Positions 1-9,092 of a DNA stretch of 64,000 nt are shown in pieces. Source of the DNA: CAZPXZ01 sp965221505. GTDB lineage: Bacteria > Pseudomonadota > Alphaproteobacteria > Rhodobacterales > CAZPXZ01. The notes under the pieces were generated by a model. That model saw nothing but the letters and a program-made list of their open reading frames with translations. It was not told where the DNA came from and searched no databases. A program made the position numbers and the translations under genes. The stretch is taken from positions 620,001 to 684,000 of the forward strand of contig CBDCSI010000002.1 in NCBI GenBank assembly GCA_965221505.1, in the 5' to 3' direction. Each line of letters begins with the position of its first letter. Positions within the stretch are counted from its first letter, which is position 1.

Positions 1-335
1 CCTTCAACCGAGTTTCCCTCGTGGAAGAGCGGAAGGCCGACCTGCCGAACCGGTTCCGGCAGACACGGAGATCACAACCCGCCCGGCGATTGCTACTGAC
101 GACGGAAAACCGTACTCCGGGCGCCCTCGGATTCGGTCCAAACAGGCCACAATGGGTTCCGTTCGCAAGGACTCCGAACGGAACGATTCCGCATGCTGCA
201 CAGGTTCCCCAACCCGTGCGATACTTGGCCCCCTCCGGCGATAAACCCGGGCATAGGCGATCCTCTCGAGACGCTTGCGAACGCCGTCGACGCAGCGGGC
301 GAACGGACAGGGCGGCGTCTCCCGGCCGCCACGCT
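1..335. other. Left edge, no gene supported
   Basis: This stretch lies downstream of the minus-strand nucleoside phosphorylase. Open frames exist on both strands, but their translations are arginine- and proline-rich composition artefacts with no recognisable motif. I see no RNA gene and no strong terminator hairpin here. Confidence 0.4.
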
Positions 336-1133
336 CTACCCTGCCCGCGGCGGCTTCCCGGAAGCGGAGCGCACCGCGCCCTGCGGCGCCGTCCCGCCGT
401 CGAGACGCGCAAGACCGTCCAGCGCCACCCGAAACATCCCCGCCTCGCCTTCCGCCAGCTTGTCCGTCGCCAGTTTCTCCTGCGAGATCGCGTCGACCGT
501 GCCGAGACACAGGCTGGCGAAGGCGACGCCGAGCGCACCGGCCGCGGCGAGAAGGGCGGAGGTCTCCATGTCGACCGCGATTACGCCCCGCTCCCGGAGC
601 ATGCGCCGGTTGGCCCCGGCTCTCTCGCGGCCTTCGGCGTCGATCCCGAACATGTCCCGGTAAAACGCGTCGAAGGACGCGAACGTCCCGGCCGCGGCCG
701 TGAGCCCGGCGCACCGCGCGACGGAGCGCATCGCGGCGACGAGCCTGGCGTCCGCGCCGAACGGCCCGCCTTCCGCCCGGTAGGAAGGCGACGTGCCCTC
801 GAAGCCGATTCCCGCCTCGCTCACGATCAGGTCCCCCGCCCGCGCCGGAGCGAAGTGCATCGCCGTTCCGATGCGCAAGAACGTCGAGACCCCGAGATCG
901 GCGAGTTCGTGCAGGACGATCGTTGCGATCGGCGCGCCCATGCCGAAGGCGACGACGGAGACGGAGCGGCCTCCGTACCCGCCGGTCGCGGTCCGCAATC
1001 CCCGCGACACCGGCAGGAGCCGGGGCTCGTCCAGGAGCGCCGCCAGGCGGTCCACCCGAGCGGGATCTCCGACCAGAATCGCCCGGTCGCCGACCTCCTC
1101 CCTCGCGTGACCGAGATACCAGGCGCGCTTCAC
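336..1133 (-). CDS. Nucleoside phosphorylase (uridine/purine phosphorylase family)
   Basis: This 265-aa protein fits the PNP/UDP phosphorylase superfamily, which cleaves nucleosides with phosphate to a base and (deoxy)ribose-1-phosphate in the cytosol. The sequence shows the family's N-terminal VGDPARVDRLAALL segment, a phosphate/ribose-side stretch VVAFGMGAPIATIVLHEL followed by LRIGTAMHF, and a late DMETSALLAAAGALGV helix carrying the Met-Glu that contacts ribose. I chose the GTG at 1133 because it begins VKRAWYLGH, matches family length, and overlaps the stop of the kinase gene by 4 nt (GTGA). Being last in a BMP-type nucleoside importer operon, it most likely acts on imported nucleosides. 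Base specificity (uridine or purine) cannot be read from the sequence. Confidence 0.85.
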   Translation of the reverse strand: MKRAWYLGHAREEVGDRAILVGDPARVDRLAALLDEPRLLPVSRGLRTATGGYGGRSVSVVAFGMGAPIATIVLHELADLGVSTFLRIGTAMHFAPARAGDLIVSEAGIGFEGTSPSYRAEGGPFGADARLVAAMRSVARCAGLTAAAGTFASFDAFYRDMFGIDAEGRERAGANRRMLRERGVIAVDMETSALLAAAGALGVAFASLCLGTVDAISQEKLATDKLAEGEAGMFRVALDGLARLDGGTAPQGAVRSASGKPPRAG

Positions 1134-1969
1134 GATTCCCTCTCCAGCCTCTCCTCCAGCAGGCGGCGGGCACAATCCGCCCCGATCCGCGCCGCTTCCA
1201 GCGGGTCGCTCTCGCCGGCCATCTCCGCCGCGACGAATCCCCCGGCGAGACTGTCGCCGGCCCCGGTGGCGTCGCGCACCGGCAGAGCCTCGACGTCGAT
1301 CCGACCGCAGGTGCCGCCCCGGGACACGCGAACGCCGGCCCGCTCCGTCTCGACGACGGTCGCCTCCGGCCGCGCCGACGCGATCATGTCCCGTTCGGCG
1401 CGACTTGCGAAGATCACGTCCGCCCGGGCCGAAAGCGCCGCGCAGGATCGTGGCGTAAAACACTCCGAATCGTTCTTGAGCACCCAGTAGAGCCGCGCTT
1501 CGGCGCTGCAGCAGGCCAGAATTTCCCCGATCAGCTGCGGCGGACCCACGGTGACGCAGACATGGCTGGCGCCGGTCAGGGCGGTCCGCTGGGCGTCGCC
1601 CAGCGTTTCCCTTCCGGCGAGCGCCGGATCGAACAGGCACGCGCAGGCGCCGTCCGACTGGTAGGCCAGGATCGCGACCGGCGACCGGCCGCCCGCGACG
1701 CGCATGACGGCGCCGGCGTCGATTCCTCGCGCCGCGAGGCTCGCCAGATACGCGTCGCCGGCGGCGTCCTCTCCGATCCAGGTCACGGGCGCCACGGACT
1801 GGCCGAGCCCGGCGACGGCGAACGCCACGTAGGTCGGACACCCCCCCGGACGAGGCCAGGCGGACGGATCGCGGTACAGGATGCGCGAGGTTCGGTCCCC
1901 GGCGATCCCGCCCTTCAGCGCCACCGGGTAGTCGAGGCTAGCGTAGCCCGTTACCGCTACTCTCGGCAC
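1130..1969 (-). CDS. PfkB-family carbohydrate/nucleoside kinase
   Basis: This 279-aa protein belongs to the ribokinase/PfkB family, which uses ATP to phosphorylate a sugar or nucleoside. It shows the substrate-binding di-glycine region (RPGGCPTYVAFAVAGLG) near residue 40 and the C-terminal catalytic/anion-hole motif DATGAGDSLAGG near residue 235. The GTG at 1969 gives VPRVAVTGYASLDYP, a typical family N-terminus, and overlaps the end of the isochorismatase gene by 13 bp. It sits between a hydrolase and a nucleoside phosphorylase downstream of a nucleoside importer, so phosphorylation of an imported nucleoside or of released ribose is the likely role. The substrate is inferred. Confidence 0.82.
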   Translation of the reverse strand: MPRVAVTGYASLDYPVALKGGIAGDRTSRILYRDPSAWPRPGGCPTYVAFAVAGLGQSVAPVTWIGEDAAGDAYLASLAARGIDAGAVMRVAGGRSPVAILAYQSDGACACLFDPALAGRETLGDAQRTALTGASHVCVTVGPPQLIGEILACCSAEARLYWVLKNDSECFTPRSCAALSARADVIFASRAERDMIASARPEATVVETERAGVRVSRGGTCGRIDVEALPVRDATGAGDSLAGGFVAAEMAGESDPLEAARIGADCARRLLEERLERES

Positions 1970-2520
1970 GCGAGGATCTCCAGGGCTTCCGACGTTTCGA
2001 TCACGCGGCCCATGTAGCGGTCGACGTCTTCCAGCGACGCCCTCGCCAGGGCCTCCCGGTTCGAGCCGGTTGCGTCTCGGACGACGCACACTTCGAGACC
2101 GTGCGCGAAGGCGTCCTGTGCCGTGGCCCGGACGCAGACGTTGGTCTTCACGCCGCAGATCACTACCCGACCGATCGACTGCTCGGCCAGAAACAACGCG
2201 AGATCCGTGGCGAAGAAGGCGCTGTAGCGCCGCTTGACGATCTCGATCTCCCGACCGCTTTCCCCCGGTCCGAACCCCTCGAAGTACCGGGCGTCGAATC
2301 CGCCTTCCATGCAGTGGGGCGGCAGCCGACGCTGCTCGTAATCGAGAAAGCCGTTCCGGTGCCGGTCCGCCGTGTGCACGACGAGAGTCCCGGATTCGCG
2401 CGCCCGTGCGATCAGGCGGCGGACGTTGTCGAGCAACCCCTCCGGCGGCGCAAAATAGTGCTCTCCCTTCGGGTGCAGGAACGAGTTCTGCATGTCGACG
2501 ACCAGAAGCGCGGAATTCAT
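1957..2520 (-). CDS. Isochorismatase-family cysteine hydrolase
   Basis: This 187-aa cytosolic hydrolase has the nicotinamidase/isochorismatase fold. The expected triad is visible: Asp9 in VVDMQNSF, a Lys in the IVKRRYSAFFATDL strand, and Cys in the GVKTNVCVRATAQDAF nucleophile elbow. The length is typical. The ATG overlaps the upstream permease stop by 4 nt (ATGA), so it is translationally linked to the importer. Family members hydrolyse nicotinamide, ureidoacrylate, N-carbamoyl compounds or isochorismate. In this operon a base- or amide-releasing step in nucleoside or pyrimidine salvage is plausible, but the exact reaction is not determined by the sequence. Confidence 0.85.
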   Translation of the reverse strand: MNSALLVVDMQNSFLHPKGEHYFAPPEGLLDNVRRLIARARESGTLVVHTADRHRNGFLDYEQRRLPPHCMEGGFDARYFEGFGPGESGREIEIVKRRYSAFFATDLALFLAEQSIGRVVICGVKTNVCVRATAQDAFAHGLEVCVVRDATGSNREALARASLEDVDRYMGRVIETSEALEILACRE

Positions 2521-3416
2521 GGGCTCGACCTCCGCTCCCGGCTCGCGCGAATCCCTGCGATGCAGAGCGCGACCAGCACCATCAGATAGGGTACCGTCTC
2601 GATCAGCTTCGGCGGCAGGCCCTGGGTCTGCAGACGGATCTGCGCCGCGTCGAGGAAGCCGAAGAACAGGCAGACGAACGCGGTCGGCCAGGGACGGTCG
2701 CGCCCGAAATAGAACGCCGCGAGGGCGATGAACCCGCGCCCGGCCGTCAAGCCGTCGTTGAACAGCCCGATGGTCGCCAGCGCCAGATGGGCGCCGGCGA
2801 GGCCGGAATAGAAGCCGGCGAACACCGTCGTGGCGTCGCGGACGGCCAGGGCCCGCACGCCCAGCGACCGGGCGACGACCTCGGCGCTGCCGACCGCGCG
2901 GATGCGCAGGCCGAGAGGCGTCTGGTAGAGCAGCACCGGCAGCGCCAGTACGCTCGCCCAGGCGAACCAGGTGAGCGGGTCGAGGCCCGAGACCAGCGCG
3001 CCCAGCACCGGAACGTCCTCAACCAGAGGAATGTCGATCCGGGGCAGGAGTTCGGTTCCCGGGATCCGGACCGTGCCGCTGGTGCCGTATTCCCAGGCGT
3101 TGAAGAAGCCGATCGCGCCGAGAACGAACACGTTCAGCCCCAGCCCGGCGACGATCATGTCCGCGCGCAGCCGCGTGACCGCCAGCGAGAACAGGAGCCC
3201 GATCGCGCCGCCGAAGATTCCGCCGGCCAGAACGCCGGCCAGCCACGAACCGGCCGCGGCGGACACGATCACCGCCGCGAGCGCTCCGGCCAGCATCTTC
3301 GCCTCGAGGCCGATATTGACGATTCCGCCCTCGCGGTTCACCAGGCCGCCGACGGCGGCCAGCAGGATGGGCGTACAGAGGATCATCGACGACGCGAGCA
3401 CCTGGTCAAGCAGCAC
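2517..3416 (-). CDS. BMP-type nucleoside ABC transporter permease 2
   Basis: This 299-aa inner-membrane permease resembles the second permease of purine-nucleoside importers (BmpD/YufQ-like, BPD_transp_2 family). It is built of many hydrophobic segments and contains the family's NREGGIVNIGLEAKM stretch near residue 27, matching the GVFNVGVEGAL stretch in its partner. The GTG start at 3416 overlaps the first permease gene by 11 bp, and the stop overlaps the next gene's ATG. Together with the binding protein, double ATPase and first permease it should form a complete importer. Confidence 0.88.
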   Translation of the reverse strand: MLLDQVLASSMILCTPILLAAVGGLVNREGGIVNIGLEAKMLAGALAAVIVSAAAGSWLAGVLAGGIFGGAIGLLFSLAVTRLRADMIVAGLGLNVFVLGAIGFFNAWEYGTSGTVRIPGTELLPRIDIPLVEDVPVLGALVSGLDPLTWFAWASVLALPVLLYQTPLGLRIRAVGSAEVVARSLGVRALAVRDATTVFAGFYSGLAGAHLALATIGLFNDGLTAGRGFIALAAFYFGRDRPWPTAFVCLFFGFLDAAQIRLQTQGLPPKLIETVPYLMVLVALCIAGIRASRERRSSP

Positions 3417-4443
3417 GGGACGCCCTCCGCCGCCTCAGGACGATGCGGCCGATCTCCACCACCGCGAAGATCATCACCGTACCTTCGAGCAGGTTCACCA
3501 GATCCAGCGGGATGTCCGAGAAGAGCTGGATGGTCGTCCCCGCCGAGGCGAGCGCCCCGAACAGGATCGCGCCGATCAGCACGCCGACGGCGGAGTTCCG
3601 CCCGAGCAGCGCCACGGCCATGCCGGTGAACCCGTAGCCGGGCGAGAACCCTTCCGTGTAGCGGTGGATCAGACCGAGCGCGTGCACGCCCCCGCCGAGC
3701 CCTCCGACGGCCCCCGAGATCGCCATGACCGCGACGATCACCGACGGCACCGACACGCCGACGCCCCGCGCGAAGCGGGGGTTCAGGCCGATCAGGCGCG
3801 ATTCGAACGCGGTCGCGGCGTAGCGACACCAGAGCCAGTATCCGGCGACGACCGCGAGCCCGATCAAGAACCCCGAATGCAGCGAGGAGGGCGGCGCCAG
3901 CCGGGCCAGTTCCGCCGCCTCGCGGATCAGCGGGGTCGTGTTGTTGCCGGCCTTCTCCGACAGAAGCGGCCCGTTGGCCATGTAGCCGGCGAACCCGAGC
4001 GCCACGAAGTTCAGCATCAGGGTCGAGACGACTTCGTCCACTTCCCAGCGCGCCCGCAGGATGCCCGGCACCCAGAGCCAGAAGGCGCCCACGGCAGCCG
4101 CCGAGACGAGCGCGAGCGGAGCGAGCGTCGGACCCAGAATCGCCGGAGCGGCGAAGCCGACGAAGGCTGCCGTCAGGCCGCCGAGCACCAGCGCGCCCTC
4201 GACGCCGACGTTGAACACCCCGGTCCGGAAGCTGATCGCGGTCGCCACGCCGGTGAACAGGAGCGGCGTCGACGACGCCAGCGTGGCCGCGATCCTGCGC
4301 TCGTTGCCGAACGCCTCGTAGGCCATCAATGCGTAGATCTCGATCGGATTTCGCCCGACGACGATCAACACGATCGCGCCGACCGCCATGGCGACCGCAA
4401 ACGGAAACGAGACCCGAAGAATCTGTTCAGGCAGCCGTTCCAC
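3406..4443 (-). CDS. BMP-type nucleoside ABC transporter permease 1
   Basis: This 345-aa inner-membrane permease resembles BmpC/YufP and fits the BPD_transp_2 family. The N-terminus holds one membrane span, followed by a periplasmic loop (RNPIEIYALMAYEAFG) and then LFTGVATAISFRTGVFNVG, the usual signature of nucleoside and branched-chain permeases. The start overlaps the ATPase gene by 17 bp, so the two are co-translated. It pairs with the adjacent permease as a heterodimer. Confidence 0.88.
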   Translation of the reverse strand: MERLPEQILRVSFPFAVAMAVGAIVLIVVGRNPIEIYALMAYEAFGNERRIAATLASSTPLLFTGVATAISFRTGVFNVGVEGALVLGGLTAAFVGFAAPAILGPTLAPLALVSAAAVGAFWLWVPGILRARWEVDEVVSTLMLNFVALGFAGYMANGPLLSEKAGNNTTPLIREAAELARLAPPSSLHSGFLIGLAVVAGYWLWCRYAATAFESRLIGLNPRFARGVGVSVPSVIVAVMAISGAVGGLGGGVHALGLIHRYTEGFSPGYGFTGMAVALLGRNSAVGVLIGAILFGALASAGTTIQLFSDIPLDLVNLLEGTVMIFAVVEIGRIVLRRRRASRAA

Positions 4444-6037
4444 GAAGGCTCTCCGCCCGTCCGGCCGGTTCGGCGCCCGCCTGGGCGCCCGGCGATTGCG
4501 ACAGCATCAGCCGGCCGAGAATCTCCAGACTCGCCCGGTCGCCGGGGACGCAGTCCACGACGCGTCCGTCGGCGACCACCGAGATCCGGTCCGCCAGCGC
4601 AATCAGCTCGTCCAGCTCCTCCGAGACGAGCAACACCGCTCCGCCGCGCTCCCGGTAGTCGCGCAGGAGCTGGTGAACGGCGGCGATTCCCTTGACGTCC
4701 ACGCCGCGCGTCGGTTGCGAGACGATCATCGCGGCCGGATCGCCGGCCATCTCCCGCGCGAAGACCAGCCGCTGCTGGTTGCCTCCCGACAGGCTGCGCG
4801 CCGGATCGCGGACGCTGCCGTAGACGACCTCGAGACTTCGCAGCCGGTCTCGCGCCGCCTGCCGAATCCGGCCGAGGCGCAGCCATCCGCGCCGGCTGAA
4901 CCGCGCGCTTCGGTGCGCCCCGGCGACGCTGTTATGCTCGATCGGGGCGTCGAGACACAGGCCCTCCTGGGTGCGGTCCGGGCTGACGTAGGCGATCCCG
5001 GCCGCCCGCATCCGGCGGTTGCCGCGGCCCGCAACCTCGGCGGCGCCGATCCGGATCGAGCCGCCGGTCGGAACCCTCAGCCCGGCGAGGCATTCGACCA
5101 GTTCGTCCTGCCCGTTTCCAGACACCCCGGCGATGCCGTGGATCTCGCCCTGCCGCAGGTCCAGGTCCACCCCGCGGAGTCTCGGGACGCCCCGGCGGTC
5201 GCGCGCCGCGAGGTTTCGGACCGCGAGAATCGGCTCGCCGCCCTGGACCCGACAGCGGACGCCCGGCGCGGGCTCCAGGCTCTCGCCCACCATCAATTCC
5301 GCCAGTTCCTCCGGGTCGGTTTGGGAAGCGGCGCGGGTCGCGACCACCCGGCCCTTCCGCATTACGGTGACGACGTCCGCGATCGCCATGACCTCCCGGA
5401 GCTTGTGGGAGATGAAGACGATCGTCGCGCCGTCGCGCTTGAGGTCCCGCAGGATGCCGAACAGGTCCTCGACCTGGCGCGGCGCGAGAATGGAGGTCGG
5501 CTCGTCGAGGATGACAGTCCGGGCGCCGCGGCTCAGCAGCCGGGCGATCTCGACGATCTGGCGGATATGAACGGGCGCCTCCGACGCCGGGAGCGACCAG
5601 TCGACGGAAACGCCGGCCTGCCGCGCGAGTCGGTCGCCCGCCGCGCGGGCGCGCTTCCAGTCGACCAGGCAGCGGGCGAGGCGCCCCCTCCGCAGGGGTT
5701 CCGCGCCGAGGGCGAAGTTCTCCAGCAGGCTGAGCCCGGGAACCAGCATGAATTCCTGGTGAACCATGCCGATCCCGCGCCGCGCGGCGTCGCGCGCGTC
5801 CCGAAGCCGCACGGGCGCGCCGTGGACGAGGACCGATCCCTCGTCCGGTTGCTCCAGCCCCTGGAGAACCCGCATCAGGGTCGACTTGCCGGCGCCGTTC
5901 TCCCCGACGACGGCATGAACCCGCCCGGACGCGATCTCCAGCGACACGCCGTCGAGAGCGCAGACCGGCCCGTAGCGCTTGCGAACCCCTCGAACGCCGA
6001 TTTCCGGCTGCGGGGAAGCGGGATCGCGGTCCTGCAT
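4427..6037 (-). CDS. BMP-type nucleoside ABC transporter, double ATP-binding protein
   Basis: This 536-aa protein has two fused ABC ATPase domains, as in sugar and nucleoside importers of the RbsA/YufO type. Domain 1 has Walker A GENGAGKST, a Q-loop region VHQEFML and Walker B VILDEPTSIL. Its signature loop is atypical (LLSRGAR rather than LSGGQ). Domain 2 has a degenerate Walker A (GVSGNGQDE), a good signature LSGGNQQR and a Walker B variant MIVSQPTRGVD. This asymmetry is normal for the family. It lies 22 bp downstream of the binding-protein gene and overlaps the first permease by 17 bp. It energises import from the cytosolic face. Confidence 0.9.
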   Translation of the reverse strand: MQDRDPASPQPEIGVRGVRKRYGPVCALDGVSLEIASGRVHAVVGENGAGKSTLMRVLQGLEQPDEGSVLVHGAPVRLRDARDAARRGIGMVHQEFMLVPGLSLLENFALGAEPLRRGRLARCLVDWKRARAAGDRLARQAGVSVDWSLPASEAPVHIRQIVEIARLLSRGARTVILDEPTSILAPRQVEDLFGILRDLKRDGATIVFISHKLREVMAIADVVTVMRKGRVVATRAASQTDPEELAELMVGESLEPAPGVRCRVQGGEPILAVRNLAARDRRGVPRLRGVDLDLRQGEIHGIAGVSGNGQDELVECLAGLRVPTGGSIRIGAAEVAGRGNRRMRAAGIAYVSPDRTQEGLCLDAPIEHNSVAGAHRSARFSRRGWLRLGRIRQAARDRLRSLEVVYGSVRDPARSLSGGNQQRLVFAREMAGDPAAMIVSQPTRGVDVKGIAAVHQLLRDYRERGGAVLLVSEELDELIALADRISVVADGRVVDCVPGDRASLEILGRLMLSQSPGAQAGAEPAGRAESLRGTAA

Positions 6038-6059
6038 TTCCTCCGGCGCTTCCTCGCGG

Positions 6060-7091
6060 TTACTCGAAGAAGTCCGGATATCCCGAAGTCAGCGTGTCCC
6101 AGACCTCGACGTCGCCGGCGATGATGTCCGCACGCAGCGCTTCGACCCGCTCGATATAGGCGGCCGGGATCAGGTCCCGCGTGTGGTTCATCGGCGACAG
6201 GCCGACGCCGTTCTCGACCAGCCCGTAGGGCAGGGTCTCGCCGCCCGGAAAGGCGCCGGCGCCGTAGCGCTTGACGATGTCGTCGACCGCGACGTCCACG
6301 CGCTTGATCATGCTGGTCAGCACGTGTCCCGGCGCAAGTCCGTCCTGGTCGGTATCGACGCCGATCGCGTAGCGTCCCGCCGCCCGCGCCGCCTCGATGA
6401 TTCCGAGGCCGGTTCCGCCGGCGACCTGGTAGACGATGTCGGCGCCCTCCTCGAACATGGCCTGGGCGAGCTGCTGCCCCTTGGCGGGATCGCCGAAGGC
6501 GTTGGCGTAGGCCACCTTGACGTCGACGTCAGGGTCGACGGCATGCGCGCCCTGGATGAACCCGACGAGGAACTTGTCGATTCCGACGGATTTCACGCCG
6601 CCGATCACGCCGATCACCGGTTCCGGATTGATCCCCGGGATGGACGTGTCGGTCGTCACCTGCGCCGCGAGCGCGCCGGCCAGAAACGAGCCCTCATGCT
6701 CGCCGAACAGCACGGAGGCCACGTTGTCGCCCTCGCGCACCTGATTCATGATCACCCAGCCGACGTCCGGATACTCCGTCGCGATCTCCTGCATCGGTTC
6801 GCCGTGCACCCATTCCAGGCTGATGACCAGCCCGAACCCGGCGTCGGCCGCACGGCGCATGATCTCCTCGCCCTGCGCGACCACGTCCTTCGATTCGATC
6901 ACGCGGCCCTCGACGCCGGACGCCTCGAGGCCCGACAGGAATCCCGCATGGGCCGTATCGTTCCAGGATTCGTCGCCCAGTCCGCCCTGCGCGATGATGA
7001 GCGCGGCCGGGCTGACCTGCGCCGCGACGCCGAAGCCCGAAGCGGCCGCCAGCGCTACCGCCGCAATCGCGATCGCCGATTGTTTCAGCAT
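6060..7091 (-). CDS. BMP-family ABC transporter substrate-binding protein
   Basis: This 343-aa periplasmic protein of the Bmp/Med (PnrA-like) family binds purine and other nucleosides. The N-terminus MLKQSAIAIAAVALAAASG is a signal peptide with likely cleavage near GVAAQ. Mature motifs include IIAQGGLGDESWNDTAHAG, typical of this family, and a C-terminal NHTRDLIPAAYIERV segment. I chose the ATG at 7091 rather than the in-frame ATG two codons earlier because the Shine-Dalgarno GGAGGA sits 6 nt from it and would abut the earlier one. It is the first gene of the seven-gene uptake and salvage operon. Confidence 0.88.
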   Translation of the reverse strand: MLKQSAIAIAAVALAAASGFGVAAQVSPAALIIAQGGLGDESWNDTAHAGFLSGLEASGVEGRVIESKDVVAQGEEIMRRAADAGFGLVISLEWVHGEPMQEIATEYPDVGWVIMNQVREGDNVASVLFGEHEGSFLAGALAAQVTTDTSIPGINPEPVIGVIGGVKSVGIDKFLVGFIQGAHAVDPDVDVKVAYANAFGDPAKGQQLAQAMFEEGADIVYQVAGGTGLGIIEAARAAGRYAIGVDTDQDGLAPGHVLTSMIKRVDVAVDDIVKRYGAGAFPGGETLPYGLVENGVGLSPMNHTRDLIPAAYIERVEALRADIIAGDVEVWDTLTSGYPDFFE

Positions 7092-7263
7092 GTCCATTCC
7101 TCCAGATCGTGGAAACGTTGCCCGTCGTCTATCCAGTATGACCAACCCTCGCGCCTGTCAACGAGCGGCGACGGGACGCACCCGTAGCTCGGGACTTGCG
7201 GCGCCGGCAGCGAGACCGTCCGGACGCCTCGCCCCGCTCGTCAGGAGCCCGCCGGCGCGCGGG

Positions 7264-8343
7264 TCAGCGCACCGAATCCCCGACGAACTCCAGCCGCTCG
7301 CACCGCAGGCGATCGGCCAGGTCGTCCAGCTTCGCCCGCAGTCGCGGAGGCACCGGAATCCCCGCCTCCAGCCTCTCCAGCATCCGCTCGTGTTCCGCCT
7401 CGCCGGGGATCAGCATGCGCGCCGCGTCGTCCCACATGGGCGAGGCCTTGACGGTCGCGTAGAGGCTGTCCATGCGATCCAGAAACGCGTCCCGTTCGAG
7501 GACGACGCACGGGTCGATCGCGATCATCATGTGACATGTGCCGGAGGGCTTGTCCGGCTCCGCGTACATGCTCGCGATCCCGTGCTGGAACGCCCCTCCC
7601 GAGAGCACGCCGCAGAGCAGGTCGACCATCAGCGACAGTCCGAACCCCTTGTGTCCGCCGATCGGCAGGAGGAAGCCCTCGAACCCGACGGTCGGGTCGT
7701 CCGTCGGACGGCCGTAGCGGTCGGTCGCCCAGCCATGGGGGATGCGTTCGCCCTTCTCCGCCGCCATGAGCAGCTTTCCCCCCGCCACCACCGACATCGA
7801 GATGTCGAGGAGGAGCGGAAAGCCGAGCCGCGTCGGCGCGCCGAAGGCGAGCGGATTGTTGCCGGCGATCGGTTTCGAGCCTCCGGGCACGACCAGGTTC
7901 GGCCGCGCGGTGGTCATCGAGAGCGCCGCCAGACCCAAGTCGACCGCCTGCTTCACGTAGAGCGCCGCGGCGCCGTAATGGTTGGAGTTCCGCACGACGA
8001 CGGCGCCGATGCCTCGCTCCGCGGCGAGCTCGACCGCGCGGGCCATGGCCTGATGCCCGACCAGAAACCCCATTCCGGCGCCGCCGTCCACGACCTCGTA
8101 GGCGTCCCGCGCGGCGACGGTCTCGATCCGGGGATTGGCCGCGACCGCCTTGCGCGCCAGCCGCTCCGCATAGATCGGAACGCGCAGGATTCCGTGACTG
8201 TCGATCCCCCACAAGCTGGTCTGAACCAGGTCCGCCGCGCAGGTCGCGGCGTTTTCCGGCGACATGCCGAGCGCGCCGAAGACGCGCTTCAGGAACCGGT
8301 CCAGGTCATCGTGCCGGACGCGCGTCTCGCCTGCCGCAACCAT
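7264..8343 (-). CDS. Malate/L-lactate dehydrogenase-like oxidoreductase (Ldh_2 family)
   Basis: This 359-aa protein belongs to the Ldh_2 family of NAD(P)-dependent 2-hydroxyacid or imino-acid dehydrogenases, which are unrelated to Rossmann-type LDH. Family features seen include SLWGIDSHGILRVPIYAERL near residue 44 with the conserved His, VRNSNHYGAAALY near 120 with the catalytic His, and the glycine-rich GGHKGFGLSLMVDLLCG near 235. The length is typical. It stands alone between the nucleoside operon and the histidine genes, with 172 bp to one side and 43 bp to the other. Substrates in this family range from malate and lactate to ureidoglycolate and delta-1-piperideine-2-carboxylate, so the reaction here is open. 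Confidence 0.85.
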   Translation of the reverse strand: MVAAGETRVRHDDLDRFLKRVFGALGMSPENAATCAADLVQTSLWGIDSHGILRVPIYAERLARKAVAANPRIETVAARDAYEVVDGGAGMGFLVGHQAMARAVELAAERGIGAVVVRNSNHYGAAALYVKQAVDLGLAALSMTTARPNLVVPGGSKPIAGNNPLAFGAPTRLGFPLLLDISMSVVAGGKLLMAAEKGERIPHGWATDRYGRPTDDPTVGFEGFLLPIGGHKGFGLSLMVDLLCGVLSGGAFQHGIASMYAEPDKPSGTCHMMIAIDPCVVLERDAFLDRMDSLYATVKASPMWDDAARMLIPGEAEHERMLERLEAGIPVPPRLRAKLDDLADRLRCERLEFVGDSVR

Positions 8344-8386
8344 CGTCCCCCCCGTACCCGACCGTCGTCTCCACCCGCAAGGCCCG

Positions 8387-9091
8387 CTACCCGGCGGGCG
8401 CCCGCAAGCGTTCGGAGATTGCGGACAGCGTACTGCGCAACGCCCGGGTCCAGGGCGCCGCTCTTGCGGTCCAGAGACAGGCTTCGGATTCGAGGATCAC
8501 GCCGCCTTCCGGGATGCGCAGGTGGTTCGCCCGCAACGTCCCGCCGGTCGCCACGACGTCCACGACCAGTTCCGATAGCCCCGCCAGGGGCGCCGCCTCG
8601 GTCGGCCCCCGACTCGGCACCAGCTCGAACGGAGCGCTGCATCGCGTCGTCAGAAACCGGCCCGCGAGCCGCCGGAAGCCGGTCGCGACCCGTAGCCGCC
8701 GACCGTGCGTGCGAAGGAACGCGAAGGCCACGTCGTCCAGGTCCGCCATCGTCTCCACGTCGATCCAGCATTCCGGGACCGCGACCGCAATCCGTGCCTC
8801 GCCGAACCCGAGCGGCAGCGGAGGATCGAGGACGGTATCCGGCTCGACCAGACGTTCGTGCACGAGATCCCGTCCGGTGATTCCGGCATGCGCCTCCCCG
8901 CGCGCCAGAAGTCCCGGCACCTGCGCCGCCTCGACGAGCAGGAGCTGCACCGAATCGAACCCTTCGAGGCCGAACGCGTAGCTCCGGCCTCCGCCGAGCG
9001 AGCGCACCGGCATTCCCGCGGCCGCCAGGCGCGCGTCCGCTTGCGGACGGAGCCGTCCCTTGGAGGGATATGCGAGCACGAGATTCGGCAT
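8387..9091 (-). CDS. hisG: ATP phosphoribosyltransferase, short form (HisG)
   Basis: This 234-aa enzyme catalyses the first step of histidine biosynthesis, joining ATP and PRPP. The N-terminus MPNLVLAYPSKGRL carries the usual PSKGRL motif, and the C-terminal VVDVVATGGTLRANHL segment contains the PRPP-binding loop. At 234 residues it lacks the regulatory ACT-like domain of long HisG, so it needs the HisZ subunit encoded immediately upstream. The ATG lies one nucleotide beyond the hisZ stop codon. The order hisS-hisZ-hisG is common in Alphaproteobacteria. Confidence 0.92.
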   Translation of the reverse strand: MPNLVLAYPSKGRLRPQADARLAAAGMPVRSLGGGRSYAFGLEGFDSVQLLLVEAAQVPGLLARGEAHAGITGRDLVHERLVEPDTVLDPPLPLGFGEARIAVAVPECWIDVETMADLDDVAFAFLRTHGRRLRVATGFRRLAGRFLTTRCSAPFELVPSRGPTEAAPLAGLSELVVDVVATGGTLRANHLRIPEGGVILESEACLWTARAAPWTRALRSTLSAISERLRAPAG

Positions 9092-9092
9092 C

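Noticed and set aside
21..1490. Long plus-strand frame opposite the kinase and phosphorylase genes
   Set aside because: It is rich in Arg, Pro and Ala with no motif, and the minus-strand genes in the same DNA carry clear family signatures. It is a GC-driven shadow frame.
2971..6124. Long plus-strand frames across the importer genes
   Set aside because: They mirror minus-strand permease and ATPase genes with Walker motifs and membrane spans; their own translations lack any domain.
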